The position numbers and the translations under genes were made by a program. A stretch of 60,386 nt of DNA, from NCBI RefSeq assembly GCF_015207705.1, contig NZ_JADEWI010000043.1, positions 1 through 60,386 of the forward strand. The letters run 5' to 3'. The first letter of the stretch is position 1. Each line of letters opens with the position of its first letter. The stretch is from Nostoc sp. LEGE 06077 (lineage in GTDB: Bacteria > Cyanobacteriota > Cyanobacteriia > Cyanobacteriales > Nostocaceae). Under the pieces are notes generated by a model. It saw only the letters and a program-made list of their open reading frames with translations, was not told the origin of the DNA and made no database searches. Below, in pieces: positions 46,868 through 56,241 of the stretch.

Positions 46868-49800
46868 TTAACCTTGATTAATTGCTGTTCTTTTACTCAA
46901 TTTCAGTTTTTGCAGACTGATAGTTGCTAATTGTTTTTCTTCAATTTCTGCAACAATACCTGCTAACTCTTGTAAGCAGATATTTGGCTGATTCACTATA
47001 GTTTGCAGTAATAGTTCAAAATGATTTGCCATCCTGCTGATTGTCGCGGCATTAAATAAATCTGTTTGGTATTCAATTGAACCTTGAAATTCGGATGCTT
47101 TTTCCCAAATGCTCAATTTCAAATCAAACTTTGATGTACCACTATCTACTTCTTGTGGTTGCCAATTTAATTCAGGAAGTTCAATTGATGGTATCCCTGT
47201 ATTTTGAAAAATAAACATTACCTGAAATAAGGGATTGTAGCTGAGGTTACGTTTTGGCTGTAACTCTTCTACCAGTTTTTCAAAAGGTACATCTTGATGG
47301 GCATAGCCTTCTATAGATACTTTTTTGACTCTGCCTAATAACTCTCGAAAAGTAGGATTTCCACTCAAATTAGTTCGCAGTACCAATGTATTGATAAAAA
47401 AGCCAATTAATCCTTGTGTTTTGGTCTGGTTACGCCCAGCGACAGGAGAACCAACAATAATATCTTCTTGATGCGATAAAGAATGTAGCAATGTCTGAAA
47501 AGTTGCTAAAAATGTCATAAAGACGGTTACGCCTTCTTTTTGACTGAAGTCTTTGACGACTGCACTCAGATTTTGAGGTAATGTCAGTGTATGCTTTTTA
47601 CCGATGAAGGTCTGAACGGAAGGCCGAGGTCTATCGGTTGGTAGTTTTAATAAAGGTGTGCTGTTGCTGAGTTGCTGCTGCCAATAATTCAATTGGGTTT
47701 TGAGAACTTCTTGTTGCAGCCATTGTCTTTGCCAGTAGGCAAAATCAGCGTATTGGATAGGTAGTTGAGGTAGAGGCGAAGGTTTACCTTTTAGTAAGGC
47801 TTGATACACTGTGGCTAGTTCTTGGATGAGAACGCCCACTGACCAACCATCAGAAATAATATGGTGTGTGGTTAACAGTAGCAGATGTTGATTGGCTGAT
47901 AGACACAAAAGTTTCGCCCGTAGCAATGGCGCTTGAGATAAGTCAAAGGGTGTTTGGGTTTCTTCCTGGATGAGAATTTCTGTAGATTTCCAGATAGTGC
48001 AGTCTTCAATGGCTAGTTGCACATTTAACCTAGGATGGATTATTTGTATAGGTTGTCCGGCTACAGATGTAAAACTGGTGCGTAAGCTTTCGTGACGCTG
48101 GACAATTTCATTGAGACTTTGCTGGAGAACTGTAATGTTGAGTTTGCCATTGAGTTGAATGGCGATCGCTACATTATAAAATGGATTCCCTGGTTCTAAT
48201 TGCTCTAAGAACCACAACCGTTCTTGCGCCAAACACAAGGGTAATTTTTCTTCACGAGGAATTGGCTGGAGTTCCAACTGTTTTGGGGTAATATCTTTCG
48301 CCTCAGCCACAATTTGCTGTGCTAGATACTCAATACTGGCATCTTGCAAAAGGTCATTGATAGATACGCTCACCCCAAAATCTACCTCAATTTGATTTTT
48401 GAGGTCAAAAGCTATCAAAGAATCCAGTCCCAAAGTTGTGAGGGGTTGTTGAAGTGGTAATTTGTGAACTGGGATTTTTAAGGCTTTGGCAATTAATTCT
48501 TGCAAGTATGAGGTTATATCATGAAGTCTATAGAGGTGTAAGGGTGCAGGTTTCTGCACAGATAAATCTTCCCTACTATCTAAAATACTCTGATTGACTA
48601 CCTGCAAAGTATTTGCCAGAAACTCTGCTTTACAAGCGCGGCGTTGAATTTTACCACTAGAAGTTTTGGGAATAGTACCAGCTTTAATTAAAATAACTGC
48701 ATAAATTTGGATTTCATGTTCTTGCGCCACAGCCTGACGAATTGCCATTGTCACTTCTTCTAGATTTGGTTTGGCGCGAAATTCTAACTCTTGCACCACT
48801 ACTAACCGTTCTTCGTTGTCTACTTCGACAGCAAAAGCGGCATTACTTCCAATACGCAATGAGAAATGACTACGTTCTGCTGTCAGTTCTATATCTTGTG
48901 GGTAAAGGTTGCGTCCTCTGATGATAATCAAATCTTTCGCTCGACCAGTAATGAAAAGTTCCCCATTGTGCAGAAAGCCTAAGTCTCCAGTCCGCAAAAA
49001 TGGCCCCTCTTTTGTGTCTTGCAAATAGGCATGGAAAGTTTGTTCTGTTTCTTCTGGACGATTCCAGTAGCCATGACCAACGCTAGGCCCAGATACCCAA
49101 ATTTCTCCCACTTCATCGGGATGACGACTAGTGAAGGTTTCTGGGTTAGCAATCACAATCTGCTGTTGTGGTACAACTCGACCACAGCTAACTAATGTTG
49201 TGGAGCTATCTGTATGAGTAACTGCATCTATGACATGATTGCCTTCTAAATCGCTTTTTTGCAGAGATAAACTCCGCACTAACGCAGATTTGACGCTGCC
49301 AGATACCATCAAAGTTGCTTCCGCCATACCATAGCAAGGATAAAAAGCTTCTGGACGGAACCCACATTCAGCAAAGGTGGCGGCAAACTTTTCTAGAGTC
49401 TCGTGGCGAATGGGTTCAGCACCATTAAACGCCACATTCCAGCTACTTAAATCTAGGGTTGCACGTTGTTCTGGCGTAATTTTTTCAATGCACAATTCAT
49501 AAGCAAAGTTAGGCGCGCCGCTGGTAGTTCCTCTATAACTAGAAATCGTCTGTAACCAACGGTAAGGCCTCTGGAGAAAGGCGGCCGGTGGCATCATAAT
49601 ACAAAGAAAACCACCATACAAAGGTTGCAATACGCCACCAATCAATCCCATATCATGATAAACAGGCAGCCAAGTCACAAACTTACTACTAGAGGTATGT
49701 TCCATATATTGGCGCGTCACCTCAGCATTGTGTAGCAAGTTGCCATGAGTAAGCATGACACCTTTGGGTGTGCCAGTGGAACCGGAAGTATATTGCAGAA

Positions 49801-50341
49801 ATGCCAGAGTATCTATATTTATTGTCGGCTCTTGCCAAGCTTCTTCTATACCTGGTGCGAGGTTGTCGGTAGTTAGCCAGAGGATATTATCTATAGCAAA
49901 TTTATCGGCCAGTAAAGACTGTAATTGAGTCAGAATTGCTGTTGTAGTCAGGATAACTTTTGGTTGAGCATCTTGTAAAATTGCCAAGATTCTAGGGGTG
50001 TTGCGTTGGTTGCGTGGTGGATAAGCTGGGACTGCTACCATTCCGGCATATAAACACCCAAAGAAGGCTGGTAAGTAATCTATTCCCGGTGGGTAAAGTA
50101 GTAATGCACGCTCTCCACTTAAACCTAATGTTTGCAGTTGCGAGGCGATCGCACAACTTTGCCGATCTAACTCTTGGTAAGTCAGCGTTGCTATCTGCGT
50201 TTCGCCATCTTGCAGAAAGGTGAAAGCCTGTGTAGTTGCTTGTTTGTTACTTCTATACCGCAGAATATCAACTAATGTTGAACATTTTGCAATTGAGATT
50301 TTTTGGCAATTCTCAGGCAGATCTGTTGTACTTTCTGGCAT
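46868..50341 (-). CDS. Loading protein: fatty acyl-AMP ligase-ACP-condensation (FAAL-ACP-C)
   Basis: This 1157-aa protein begins with a FAAL (about 1-590; TSGSTGTPKGVMLTHGN, LPVYHDMGLIGG, CYGMAEATLMV, RTGDLGFLHNGELFITGR). An ACP follows (about 605-685, LGLDSL), then a C domain (about 695-1130, HHIISDGWS, GFFINTLVLRTN). FAALs activate free fatty acids as acyl-AMP and load them on an ACP, so this is the starter unit of a lipopeptide. The C domain should join the acyl chain to the first amino acid, carried by the next NRPS protein. It is the promoter-proximal gene of the minus-strand cluster and faces the receptor gene across a 612-bp region. A purine-rich AAGAAGG stands about 11 nt before the ATG. 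Confidence 0.95.
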   Translation of the reverse strand: MPESTTDLPENCQKISIAKCSTLVDILRYRSNKQATTQAFTFLQDGETQIATLTYQELDRQSCAIASQLQTLGLSGERALLLYPPGIDYLPAFFGCLYAGMVAVPAYPPRNQRNTPRILAILQDAQPKVILTTTAILTQLQSLLADKFAIDNILWLTTDNLAPGIEEAWQEPTINIDTLAFLQYTSGSTGTPKGVMLTHGNLLHNAEVTRQYMEHTSSSKFVTWLPVYHDMGLIGGVLQPLYGGFLCIMMPPAAFLQRPYRWLQTISSYRGTTSGAPNFAYELCIEKITPEQRATLDLSSWNVAFNGAEPIRHETLEKFAATFAECGFRPEAFYPCYGMAEATLMVSGSVKSALVRSLSLQKSDLEGNHVIDAVTHTDSSTTLVSCGRVVPQQQIVIANPETFTSRHPDEVGEIWVSGPSVGHGYWNRPEETEQTFHAYLQDTKEGPFLRTGDLGFLHNGELFITGRAKDLIIIRGRNLYPQDIELTAERSHFSLRIGSNAAFAVEVDNEERLVVVQELEFRAKPNLEEVTMAIRQAVAQEHEIQIYAVILIKAGTIPKTSSGKIQRRACKAEFLANTLQVVNQSILDSREDLSVQKPAPLHLYRLHDITSYLQELIAKALKIPVHKLPLQQPLTTLGLDSLIAFDLKNQIEVDFGVSVSINDLLQDASIEYLAQQIVAEAKDITPKQLELQPIPREEKLPLCLAQERLWFLEQLEPGNPFYNVAIAIQLNGKLNITVLQQSLNEIVQRHESLRTSFTSVAGQPIQIIHPRLNVQLAIEDCTIWKSTEILIQEETQTPFDLSQAPLLRAKLLCLSANQHLLLLTTHHIISDGWSVGVLIQELATVYQALLKGKPSPLPQLPIQYADFAYWQRQWLQQEVLKTQLNYWQQQLSNSTPLLKLPTDRPRPSVQTFIGKKHTLTLPQNLSAVVKDFSQKEGVTVFMTFLATFQTLLHSLSHQEDIIVGSPVAGRNQTKTQGLIGFFINTLVLRTNLSGNPTFRELLGRVKKVSIEGYAHQDVPFEKLVEELQPKRNLSYNPLFQVMFIFQNTGIPSIELPELNWQPQEVDSGTSKFDLKLSIWEKASEFQGSIEYQTDLFNAATISRMANHFELLLQTIVNQPNICLQELAGIVAEIEEKQLATISLQKLKLSKRTAINQG

Positions 50342-50426
50342 AGGGATGCAACCTTCTTTAATGCGGAATCAGGAATCGCAGATGCAGATAACTTGTGGTC
50401 GAAATTCTAGCTATATCATTGATTCT

Positions 50427-50441
50427 TGCTAATCATAAGCA
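50427..50441. promoter_or_regulatory. Fur-like box before the FAAL gene
   Basis: TGCTAATCATAAGCA matches the 7-1-7 Fur pattern TGATAATnATTATCA at 11 of 14 positions and is itself a strong inverted repeat (6 of 7 pairs). It lies 86 bp upstream of the FAAL start codon, a suitable place for a repressor operator. Confidence 0.45.
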
Positions 50442-50850
50442 TCATTTATATGAATGCTCATTTGTTTATTAGCAGAGATTATTGAAAGTCTTTCTCAATT
50501 CCTTCAATTACTTTAGTACCTTTCTAGTAAATTATCAATATCTACTTCACAAATAATTCTCAATAAAGTAAGATAAACCTTATCGCGGCTTCTCAGTTGT
50601 TATATATGGTGGAAAATCAGCAATAGCTGTAATTCTCAGCGTTGACACCGGATCACCACTCTCAGTAGTGTGTGACCGCAAAAACTATTGTTTACTTCCA
50701 GGAAACCCTTGAAGAAAAAAGTTTTTTTACTTATATTCCGTCATTTGGCGATCGCCATTTTCAATCAAGTTTTTGTATGTAATCTTACAAAAAATGGGTG
50801 TATTCCTGCTTAAATAGAGAAAATTTCTCAATAAAATTAGAAAAATTTTA

Positions 50851-50865
50851 TGAAGATTATTATCA
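50851..50865. promoter_or_regulatory. Fur-like box 1 before the TonB receptor gene
   Basis: TGAAGATTATTATCA matches the 7-1-7 Fur pattern TGATAATnATTATCA at 12 of 14 positions, with a perfect right half. It is 22 bp from a second box, which suggests cooperative binding. Confidence 0.55.
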
Positions 50866-50887
50866 ATAAGCTGTAAAACTAAATTAA

Positions 50888-50902
50888 TGATAATAATTTT
50901 CG
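50888..50902. promoter_or_regulatory. Fur-like box 2 before the TonB receptor gene
   Basis: TGATAATAATTTTCG matches the 7-1-7 Fur pattern at 12 of 14 positions, with a perfect left half. It ends about 50 bp before the receptor start codon, overlapping where a promoter would be expected. Confidence 0.55.
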
Positions 50903-50953
50903 TCTGATCCTCTCCTATTTTTCTAAACTACTGCTGTTAATTCTCAATTAGGT

Positions 50954-53587
50954 GTGAAGCTAGAAATGAAGCTACGTCAAATTCTACAAATTTCGTTATT
51001 GACCAGTTCTATTTGTGTATTGGGTGGAAATCCGACTCTGGGAGAACAAGTAAAAGACACACAACACACAAGTGCTTCTTTACTAGCACAGTCCTCTACA
51101 CCAGATTCTGCCAAACCAGCAGCAATCATAGAAGTGACAGCAGTTAAGGTGAATTCTACAGACAAAGGTGTAGAGATCATTTTAGAAACAACTAAAGGGG
51201 ATCAACTGCAAGTATTGAATAGTCAGTCAGGCAATAGCTATATTGCTGATATTCCTAATGCTCAATTACGTTTACCCAACAACAATATATTCCGGCAAGA
51301 AAAGCCAGTTACTGGGATTACAGAAGTCAGCGTTACTAATAAAGATGCAAATAGTATCCAAGTCATCGTTACAGGAGAAGTCAGTTTACCAACAGTTGAG
51401 TTGTTTGATGGGGATGAAGGTTTAATTTTTAGCCTTGTACCAGTTGTCGCCTCTACACCCCAACCAGAACAGCCAACCAGTGAAACACCGCCAACACAAC
51501 CTTCAACCTCACTACCGCAACCAGAACAGCCTACTAGTGAAACACTACCAGAACAGCCAACAGCGCAAACTGACGAACCGATTGAATTGGTGGTGACAGG
51601 TTCACAAGATTCAGGATATAAAGTTCCCGATGCCAGCACTGCAACTAAAACCGATACGCCTCTGCTCGAAATTCCCCAAGCAATTCAGGTAATTCCTCGC
51701 CAAGTAATTGAGGATCAAAAAGTCCAACGGGTTGCAGACGTATTGCGTAACGTCAGCGGTGTCACAGTCAACACAGATTACGCTGGCACTGATACTTATA
51801 CCATTCGGGGATTTAATACTAATGCCAACCTGAGAAATGGTTTTAGACAAGATAATTTCACCGGATTTACTGACACTGCGACCATAGATAGGGTTGAGGT
51901 TCTCAAAGGCCCAGCTTCGGTGCTGTATGGTCAACTAGAGCCTGGGGGTATTGTCAACTACATTACGAAAAAACCCCTGAACCAACCTTATTACTCGGCA
52001 ACATTTTCTGTAGGTAGCTATGATTACTATCGACCAGAAATAGATATTTCTGGGCCACTGAATCAAGAGAATAATATTTTTTATCGCTTGATTGCTGCCT
52101 ACGAAAACTCTGGTGGATTCCGAGATTTTGCTTATAAAGAGCTTTATACTTTTGCGCCTAGCCTGAGTATCAATTTGAGCGATCGCACCACAGTTGATTT
52201 GCAATATGAATACGTTAACCTCAACCAATCCTACGACCGAGGTTTACCACCAGTGAGTAGATCCTTTGATTTACCCATTAGTTTTAACTTTGGTGAACCA
52301 AGCGATCGCTATGAACTCTTTGCCAATCGGATAAATGTGGCCTTAGACCATCGCTTTACGGAAAATTGGCGCTTCCGTAGTGGTGTTTCTATCCAAATCG
52401 TTGATACAGCACGTTCCAACTTTCAGCCAGTAGATTTTGAAAATCCCTTTGCTGAGGATGGTCGGACTGTGGCTAGAAGATATAACCAAGTAGGTGATTA
52501 TTCTAGAGAATATTCTTGGCAAAATGACTTAACCGGTAAATTTAAAACTGGCCCCATTGGACACGAAGTACTGTTGGGCTTTGAATTGGGTAGAAGTGTT
52601 TTTGGTTATCCATTTCGGATTTCTTATAATGTTCCAGCTTTAGATATTTTGAATCCGGTATATGGTGCAGCTATTCCAACTACTTTTGAAGAAGGATTTG
52701 AGGATGAAAGTAATTCATATAGAGCCGGCGTTTACTTCCAAGATCAAGTAGCATTACTACCTAATCTCAAAGTATTACTGGGTGGAAGATTTGATTTTGT
52801 TAATTTCAGAGACGAATTTAACCCTGACATCATCAATGGCGCAGAGACTGAAATTACAGAGCGTTATTATGAAAGATTTTCTCCAAGAATTGGTTTAGTT
52901 TATCAACCAATCCCCAATCTATCTCTTTACGGTAGTTATTCCCGTGCATTTAGACCAAATGAATTTGCCGTAGCCGAGGGCGGAGTACCACTAGAACCTG
53001 AAAGCAGCACACAATATGAGGTAGGGGTTAAAGGTGAGTTTTTGGATGGTAAGCTATCAGCGACGTTCTCAGCTTATGAGATTACTAAAAATAATGTAGC
53101 AACTAGCGATTTGAATAATCTGGGATCTCCATTTTCGATTGCTGCTGGAGAAGTCAAGAGCCGAGGTATTGAACTAGACATAGCTGGAGAGATTTTACCT
53201 GGATGGAATGTGATCGCTTCTTATACTCATAACGATGCCTATGTGACTCAGGATAATAATTTACCAGTTGGCGATAGATTAGTTAACGCACCCAGGAATA
53301 GTGCTAGTTTATGGACTACCTATGAGATTCAAAGAGGGAATTTACGGGGATTAGGTTTTGGTGGGGGAGTATTTTTTGTCGGCGATAGAGAAGCTACTTT
53401 ACCAAATACCATTATAATTCCTTCCTTTGTTAGAGCAGATGCAACTATTTTCTATAAGCGAGACAATTATCAAATTGGGTTGAACTTCAAGAACCTATTT
53501 GATACTCGTTACTATGATTCAGCCGGATTTTTACTGTCTCCTGGCGCACCATTCACAGTTATAGGAAGTGTCTCAGTCAAGCTCTAA
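50954..53587 (+). CDS. TonB-dependent siderophore receptor with AMIN domain
   Basis: This protein is 877 aa from a GTG start; an ATG four codons on (50966) is an equally good start. It has a signal peptide (to about 46, ...SLLAQ), an AMIN domain (about 55-160), and a Pro/Gln/Thr-rich linker with PQPEQPTSET-type repeats (about 165-210). A TonB-box-like IELVVTGS, a plug domain (IPQAIQVIPRQVIEDQ, ADVLRNVSGV, VEVLKGPASVLYGQLEPGGIVNYITKKP) and a 22-strand-type barrel to the C-terminus follow. The N-terminal AMIN domain is characteristic of cyanobacterial siderophore receptors and may anchor to the peptidoglycan. It should import the ferric form of the compound made by the divergent cluster. Two Fur-like boxes precede it. 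Confidence 0.95.
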   Translation: MKLEMKLRQILQISLLTSSICVLGGNPTLGEQVKDTQHTSASLLAQSSTPDSAKPAAIIEVTAVKVNSTDKGVEIILETTKGDQLQVLNSQSGNSYIADIPNAQLRLPNNNIFRQEKPVTGITEVSVTNKDANSIQVIVTGEVSLPTVELFDGDEGLIFSLVPVVASTPQPEQPTSETPPTQPSTSLPQPEQPTSETLPEQPTAQTDEPIELVVTGSQDSGYKVPDASTATKTDTPLLEIPQAIQVIPRQVIEDQKVQRVADVLRNVSGVTVNTDYAGTDTYTIRGFNTNANLRNGFRQDNFTGFTDTATIDRVEVLKGPASVLYGQLEPGGIVNYITKKPLNQPYYSATFSVGSYDYYRPEIDISGPLNQENNIFYRLIAAYENSGGFRDFAYKELYTFAPSLSINLSDRTTVDLQYEYVNLNQSYDRGLPPVSRSFDLPISFNFGEPSDRYELFANRINVALDHRFTENWRFRSGVSIQIVDTARSNFQPVDFENPFAEDGRTVARRYNQVGDYSREYSWQNDLTGKFKTGPIGHEVLLGFELGRSVFGYPFRISYNVPALDILNPVYGAAIPTTFEEGFEDESNSYRAGVYFQDQVALLPNLKVLLGGRFDFVNFRDEFNPDIINGAETEITERYYERFSPRIGLVYQPIPNLSLYGSYSRAFRPNEFAVAEGGVPLEPESSTQYEVGVKGEFLDGKLSATFSAYEITKNNVATSDLNNLGSPFSIAAGEVKSRGIELDIAGEILPGWNVIASYTHNDAYVTQDNNLPVGDRLVNAPRNSASLWTTYEIQRGNLRGLGFGGGVFFVGDREATLPNTIIIPSFVRADATIFYKRDNYQIGLNFKNLFDTRYYDSAGFLLSPGAPFTVIGSVSVKL

Positions 53588-53598
53588 TTTTGAGACTG

Positions 53599-53632
53599 TC
53601 ATTAGTCATCTGTAAATACAGATGACTAATGA
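53599..53632. repeat. Perfect 34-bp palindrome after the receptor gene
   Basis: TCATTAGTCATCTGTA (53599-53614) is followed by AA and by its exact reverse complement (53617-53632). It lies 12 bp after the receptor stop and 54 bp before the next start. There is no T-run, so it may stabilise the receptor mRNA end or reduce read-through. A related, partly decayed copy is at 37099-37130. Confidence 0.8.
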
Positions 53633-53686
53633 TCAAGGATGGCCTGTATGAGTAGTTATCTCATTTAGATGTGTTGGAGTTTATCT

Positions 53687-54820
53687 ATGATGCGATCGCG
53701 TAAATTCCGGGATACAGCTTTTATTCTCCATCGCTATATCGGTTTAGCTATAGGAATACTAATAGCTTTTGTCGGTTTGACAGGTAGTTTATTAGTATTT
53801 AAGCCTGAGATGGCACAGTTTCTCATTACCCAGCAAGTTGGCTCTATAGTACCTCAGCAACAAATAATTTCTCTTGATGCTGTGGTAGAAACAGCTAAGT
53901 CTGCGAATGCTAATCGTCCCGATCTCAAATTAGACAGTCTTAGGTTCCCTGTTACTGCTAATTCGCCTTACGAAGTAGGTTTTTTTGATGCCGCTAATCA
54001 ACTAACTCGGATATTTATTCATCCTTATACGGGTGCAATTCTAGGTCAAAATGAATCTGACTCTAGTTTTGAAAGAATTGTTCTGAGACTTCACTATGGT
54101 CTTTTACTAGGTAGAAATGGTGAAATTTTAGTTGGTATTAGCGGGTTATTGTTATTTATTTTGTGCATCACAGGATTAATATTATGGCCTGGTTGGCGCA
54201 AGCTGATTCCTGGATTCAAAATCAAGTGGGATGGTCATCCTAAACGATTTAATTTTGATATTCACAAGGTAGCAGGAATTGTTACGTCCATCTTTCTGGC
54301 TTTTACTGCTTTTACAGGTTTTTGTTGGAACTTTTCTGATTGGTCATATCCGCTAATTTATGCAGTCACTTTTACTGCTGAACTACCGGAAGTGACTTCT
54401 CAACCTATTGCTAATCAAACTCCTTTAAAGCCATCTCAACTGCTGCAAATTTCCAATAATGTTTTTCCTGATGCCAAGACCTTTTCCCTGAGCATTCCCA
54501 GTAAACCAGAAGATGCAGTTTACATCCGCAAACGTCAAAATCACGAAATATTTTATGGCGAAAGCGGAGTGTACTTAGATCAATATAGTGGCGAAGTATT
54601 GCGTGTAGTCAATAGTCTAAAATTCCCACTTGCAGACAAGGTATTCTCTGCCTTTACATATTTACACTATGGGACATTTTGGGGATTAAATAGCCGGATT
54701 CTTTACGTCTTTGTTGGTCTTAGTCCTACCATTCTTTTGATTACTGGCTTTGTGATGTATCGCTATCGTCACCGGAAAAATAAACAAAAAGATGTTATGC
54801 GTGAAGCACATTTAAGTTAG
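53687..54820 (+). CDS. PepSY-associated transmembrane protein (PiuB-like, putative siderophore reductase)
   Basis: I choose the ATG at 53687, because a GGAG lies 7 nt before it; an in-frame ATG at 53669 lacks this. The 377-aa protein has four membrane segments (about 13-37, 145-168, 198-220 and 335-358) and PepSY-type periplasmic stretches between them. HRYIGLAIGILIAFVGLTG is a PepSY-TM family hallmark. Relatives next to TonB receptors are linked to reductive release of iron from siderophores in the periplasm. It follows the receptor in the same direction, so it is probably expressed with it under iron limitation. The exact substrate is inferred. Confidence 0.88.
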   Translation: MMRSRKFRDTAFILHRYIGLAIGILIAFVGLTGSLLVFKPEMAQFLITQQVGSIVPQQQIISLDAVVETAKSANANRPDLKLDSLRFPVTANSPYEVGFFDAANQLTRIFIHPYTGAILGQNESDSSFERIVLRLHYGLLLGRNGEILVGISGLLLFILCITGLILWPGWRKLIPGFKIKWDGHPKRFNFDIHKVAGIVTSIFLAFTAFTGFCWNFSDWSYPLIYAVTFTAELPEVTSQPIANQTPLKPSQLLQISNNVFPDAKTFSLSIPSKPEDAVYIRKRQNHEIFYGESGVYLDQYSGEVLRVVNSLKFPLADKVFSAFTYLHYGTFWGLNSRILYVFVGLSPTILLITGFVMYRYRHRKNKQKDVMREAHLS

Positions 54821-54896
54821 AGGTTAGGAACTGGTATTTTTACTCAGCACTTAGCACTTTCCAGCCATAAGGCAATTACTGGGATTGGGCAACAAT

Positions 54897-56192
54897 ATGC
54901 AAAAATTTATCATCCTCTGGCTTGGACAGATGGTTTCTCTGATTGGCAGTAGTATGACTGCCTTTGCTTTTGCTATCTGGGTATGGGAAATAACACACCA
55001 AGCTACAGCTTTAGCATTGTTTCATTTTTTTGCACAGATACCACAACTTTTGATTACTCCCATTGCTGGTTCGATCGTAGATCGGATGAATCGCAAGTGG
55101 TTGATGATAGTGGGGGATGCAGCCGGCGGGATAGTAACTTTTACAGTTTTATTACTTTATTTAACTGATAACCTGCAACTATGGCATTTATACTTAGCTT
55201 TTGCAGTTAAATGTACTTTTGAACAATTTCAAGAACTTGCTTACTCGGCATCAATATCGAAAATGGTAGCCAAACATGAATATAGCAAGGCGAGTAGTTT
55301 GGGTTTTTTAGCAGGTCATGGCGCAATTATTGTTGCTCCGGCACTAGCTGGTATTCTTTATGGAATCATTGGACTTGTGGGGATTTTAATTATTGATATT
55401 ACTTCTTTCTTTTTAGCGATCGCTACAGTGATCCGCACACATATTCCCCAACCTGAAACGACAAAACCAATCACAGGCGATCGCACTAATATTTTGCATG
55501 ATATTAATTTTGGTTTTAAATATATATTTTCCCGTCCTAGCCTACTAATTTTATTAACATTAACTGCAATATTCTGGTTTATTCATGATATCGGTGAAGC
55601 TGTTTATAAACCAATGATCCTAGAAATTTCTGGAGATGATACAAAACTATTAGGTAGTTTATTCTTAGTTTCTGGAATTGGCGGTATTTTAGGTGTCTTA
55701 GTCATTAATATATGGAGTAACAAGCAACCGCGTATTTATGGAGTATTGCTGGGTATGGTAGGCGCTGGCCTCAGCAAAATTATATTCGGTTTGGGTCGTA
55801 TACCTTTGATTTGGATGCCAGCGCAGTTATGCTCATCTTTACATTTTCCCTTGTTAGGAAGTTCTATTGATGCTATCTGGCTAACTAAGGTGAAACCCGA
55901 AATTCAGGGGCGTGTGTTTGCCAGTCAATCAATGATTCTTCTGGTGGCTTCTGCTGGCGCTAACTTAATTGCTGGGCCACTCGCAGATCATATTTTTGAG
56001 CCTGCTATGATGCAAGGCGGTAGTTTAGAACCTTTATTTCACAATCTAGTAGGTACGGGAAAAGGCTCAGGTATGGTACTCATGTATGTTCTATCTTCTA
56101 TCGGCTTGCTGTTAGTAGGTTTAACTGGTTATACAGTGAAAATACTCCGGGAAGTAGAAGTTATTTTACCTGACTATGATAATGTTAATTAG
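54897..56192 (+). CDS. MFS transporter, EntS-like exporter family
   Basis: I take the ATG at 54897 (MQKFIILWLGQMVSLIGSSM), not the TTG at 54885. The 431-aa protein has 10-12 hydrophobic helices and the family loop motif GSIVDRMNRKWLMIVGD between helices 2 and 3. This MFS_3 group includes the enterobactin exporter EntS. Placed after receptor and PepSY genes, it is the only candidate in the window for moving the finished lipopeptide out of the cytoplasm. No ABC exporter and no periplasmic-binding-protein importer is seen here. Confidence 0.87.
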   Translation: MQKFIILWLGQMVSLIGSSMTAFAFAIWVWEITHQATALALFHFFAQIPQLLITPIAGSIVDRMNRKWLMIVGDAAGGIVTFTVLLLYLTDNLQLWHLYLAFAVKCTFEQFQELAYSASISKMVAKHEYSKASSLGFLAGHGAIIVAPALAGILYGIIGLVGILIIDITSFFLAIATVIRTHIPQPETTKPITGDRTNILHDINFGFKYIFSRPSLLILLTLTAIFWFIHDIGEAVYKPMILEISGDDTKLLGSLFLVSGIGGILGVLVINIWSNKQPRIYGVLLGMVGAGLSKIIFGLGRIPLIWMPAQLCSSLHFPLLGSSIDAIWLTKVKPEIQGRVFASQSMILLVASAGANLIAGPLADHIFEPAMMQGGSLEPLFHNLVGTGKGSGMVLMYVLSSIGLLLVGLTGYTVKILREVEVILPDYDNVN

Positions 56193-56241
56193 ATTTATCA
56201 CTTCTGAAACTAAGAGTACAAGAATTAGGATTCTCTAGCAG

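Larger units (their letters stand above)
50342..50953. promoter_or_regulatory. Divergent promoter region between biosynthesis and uptake genes
   Basis: These 612 bp separate the first biosynthetic gene (minus) from the receptor gene (plus) and contain no gene. They are AT-rich, with one HIP1 octamer core and a GAGAAA-A-TTTCTC palindrome (50817-50829). Three 15-nt inverted repeats resemble Fur boxes: two before the receptor and one before the FAAL gene. The layout points to iron-responsive control of both directions. Transcription start sites cannot be placed from sequence alone. Confidence 0.7.

Noticed and set aside
2012-50341. Epimerase domains or built-in N-methyltransferase domains
   Set aside because: None of the A-T units is followed by an E domain, and no methyltransferase insert is present in the A domains; the only methyltransferase is the separate gene.
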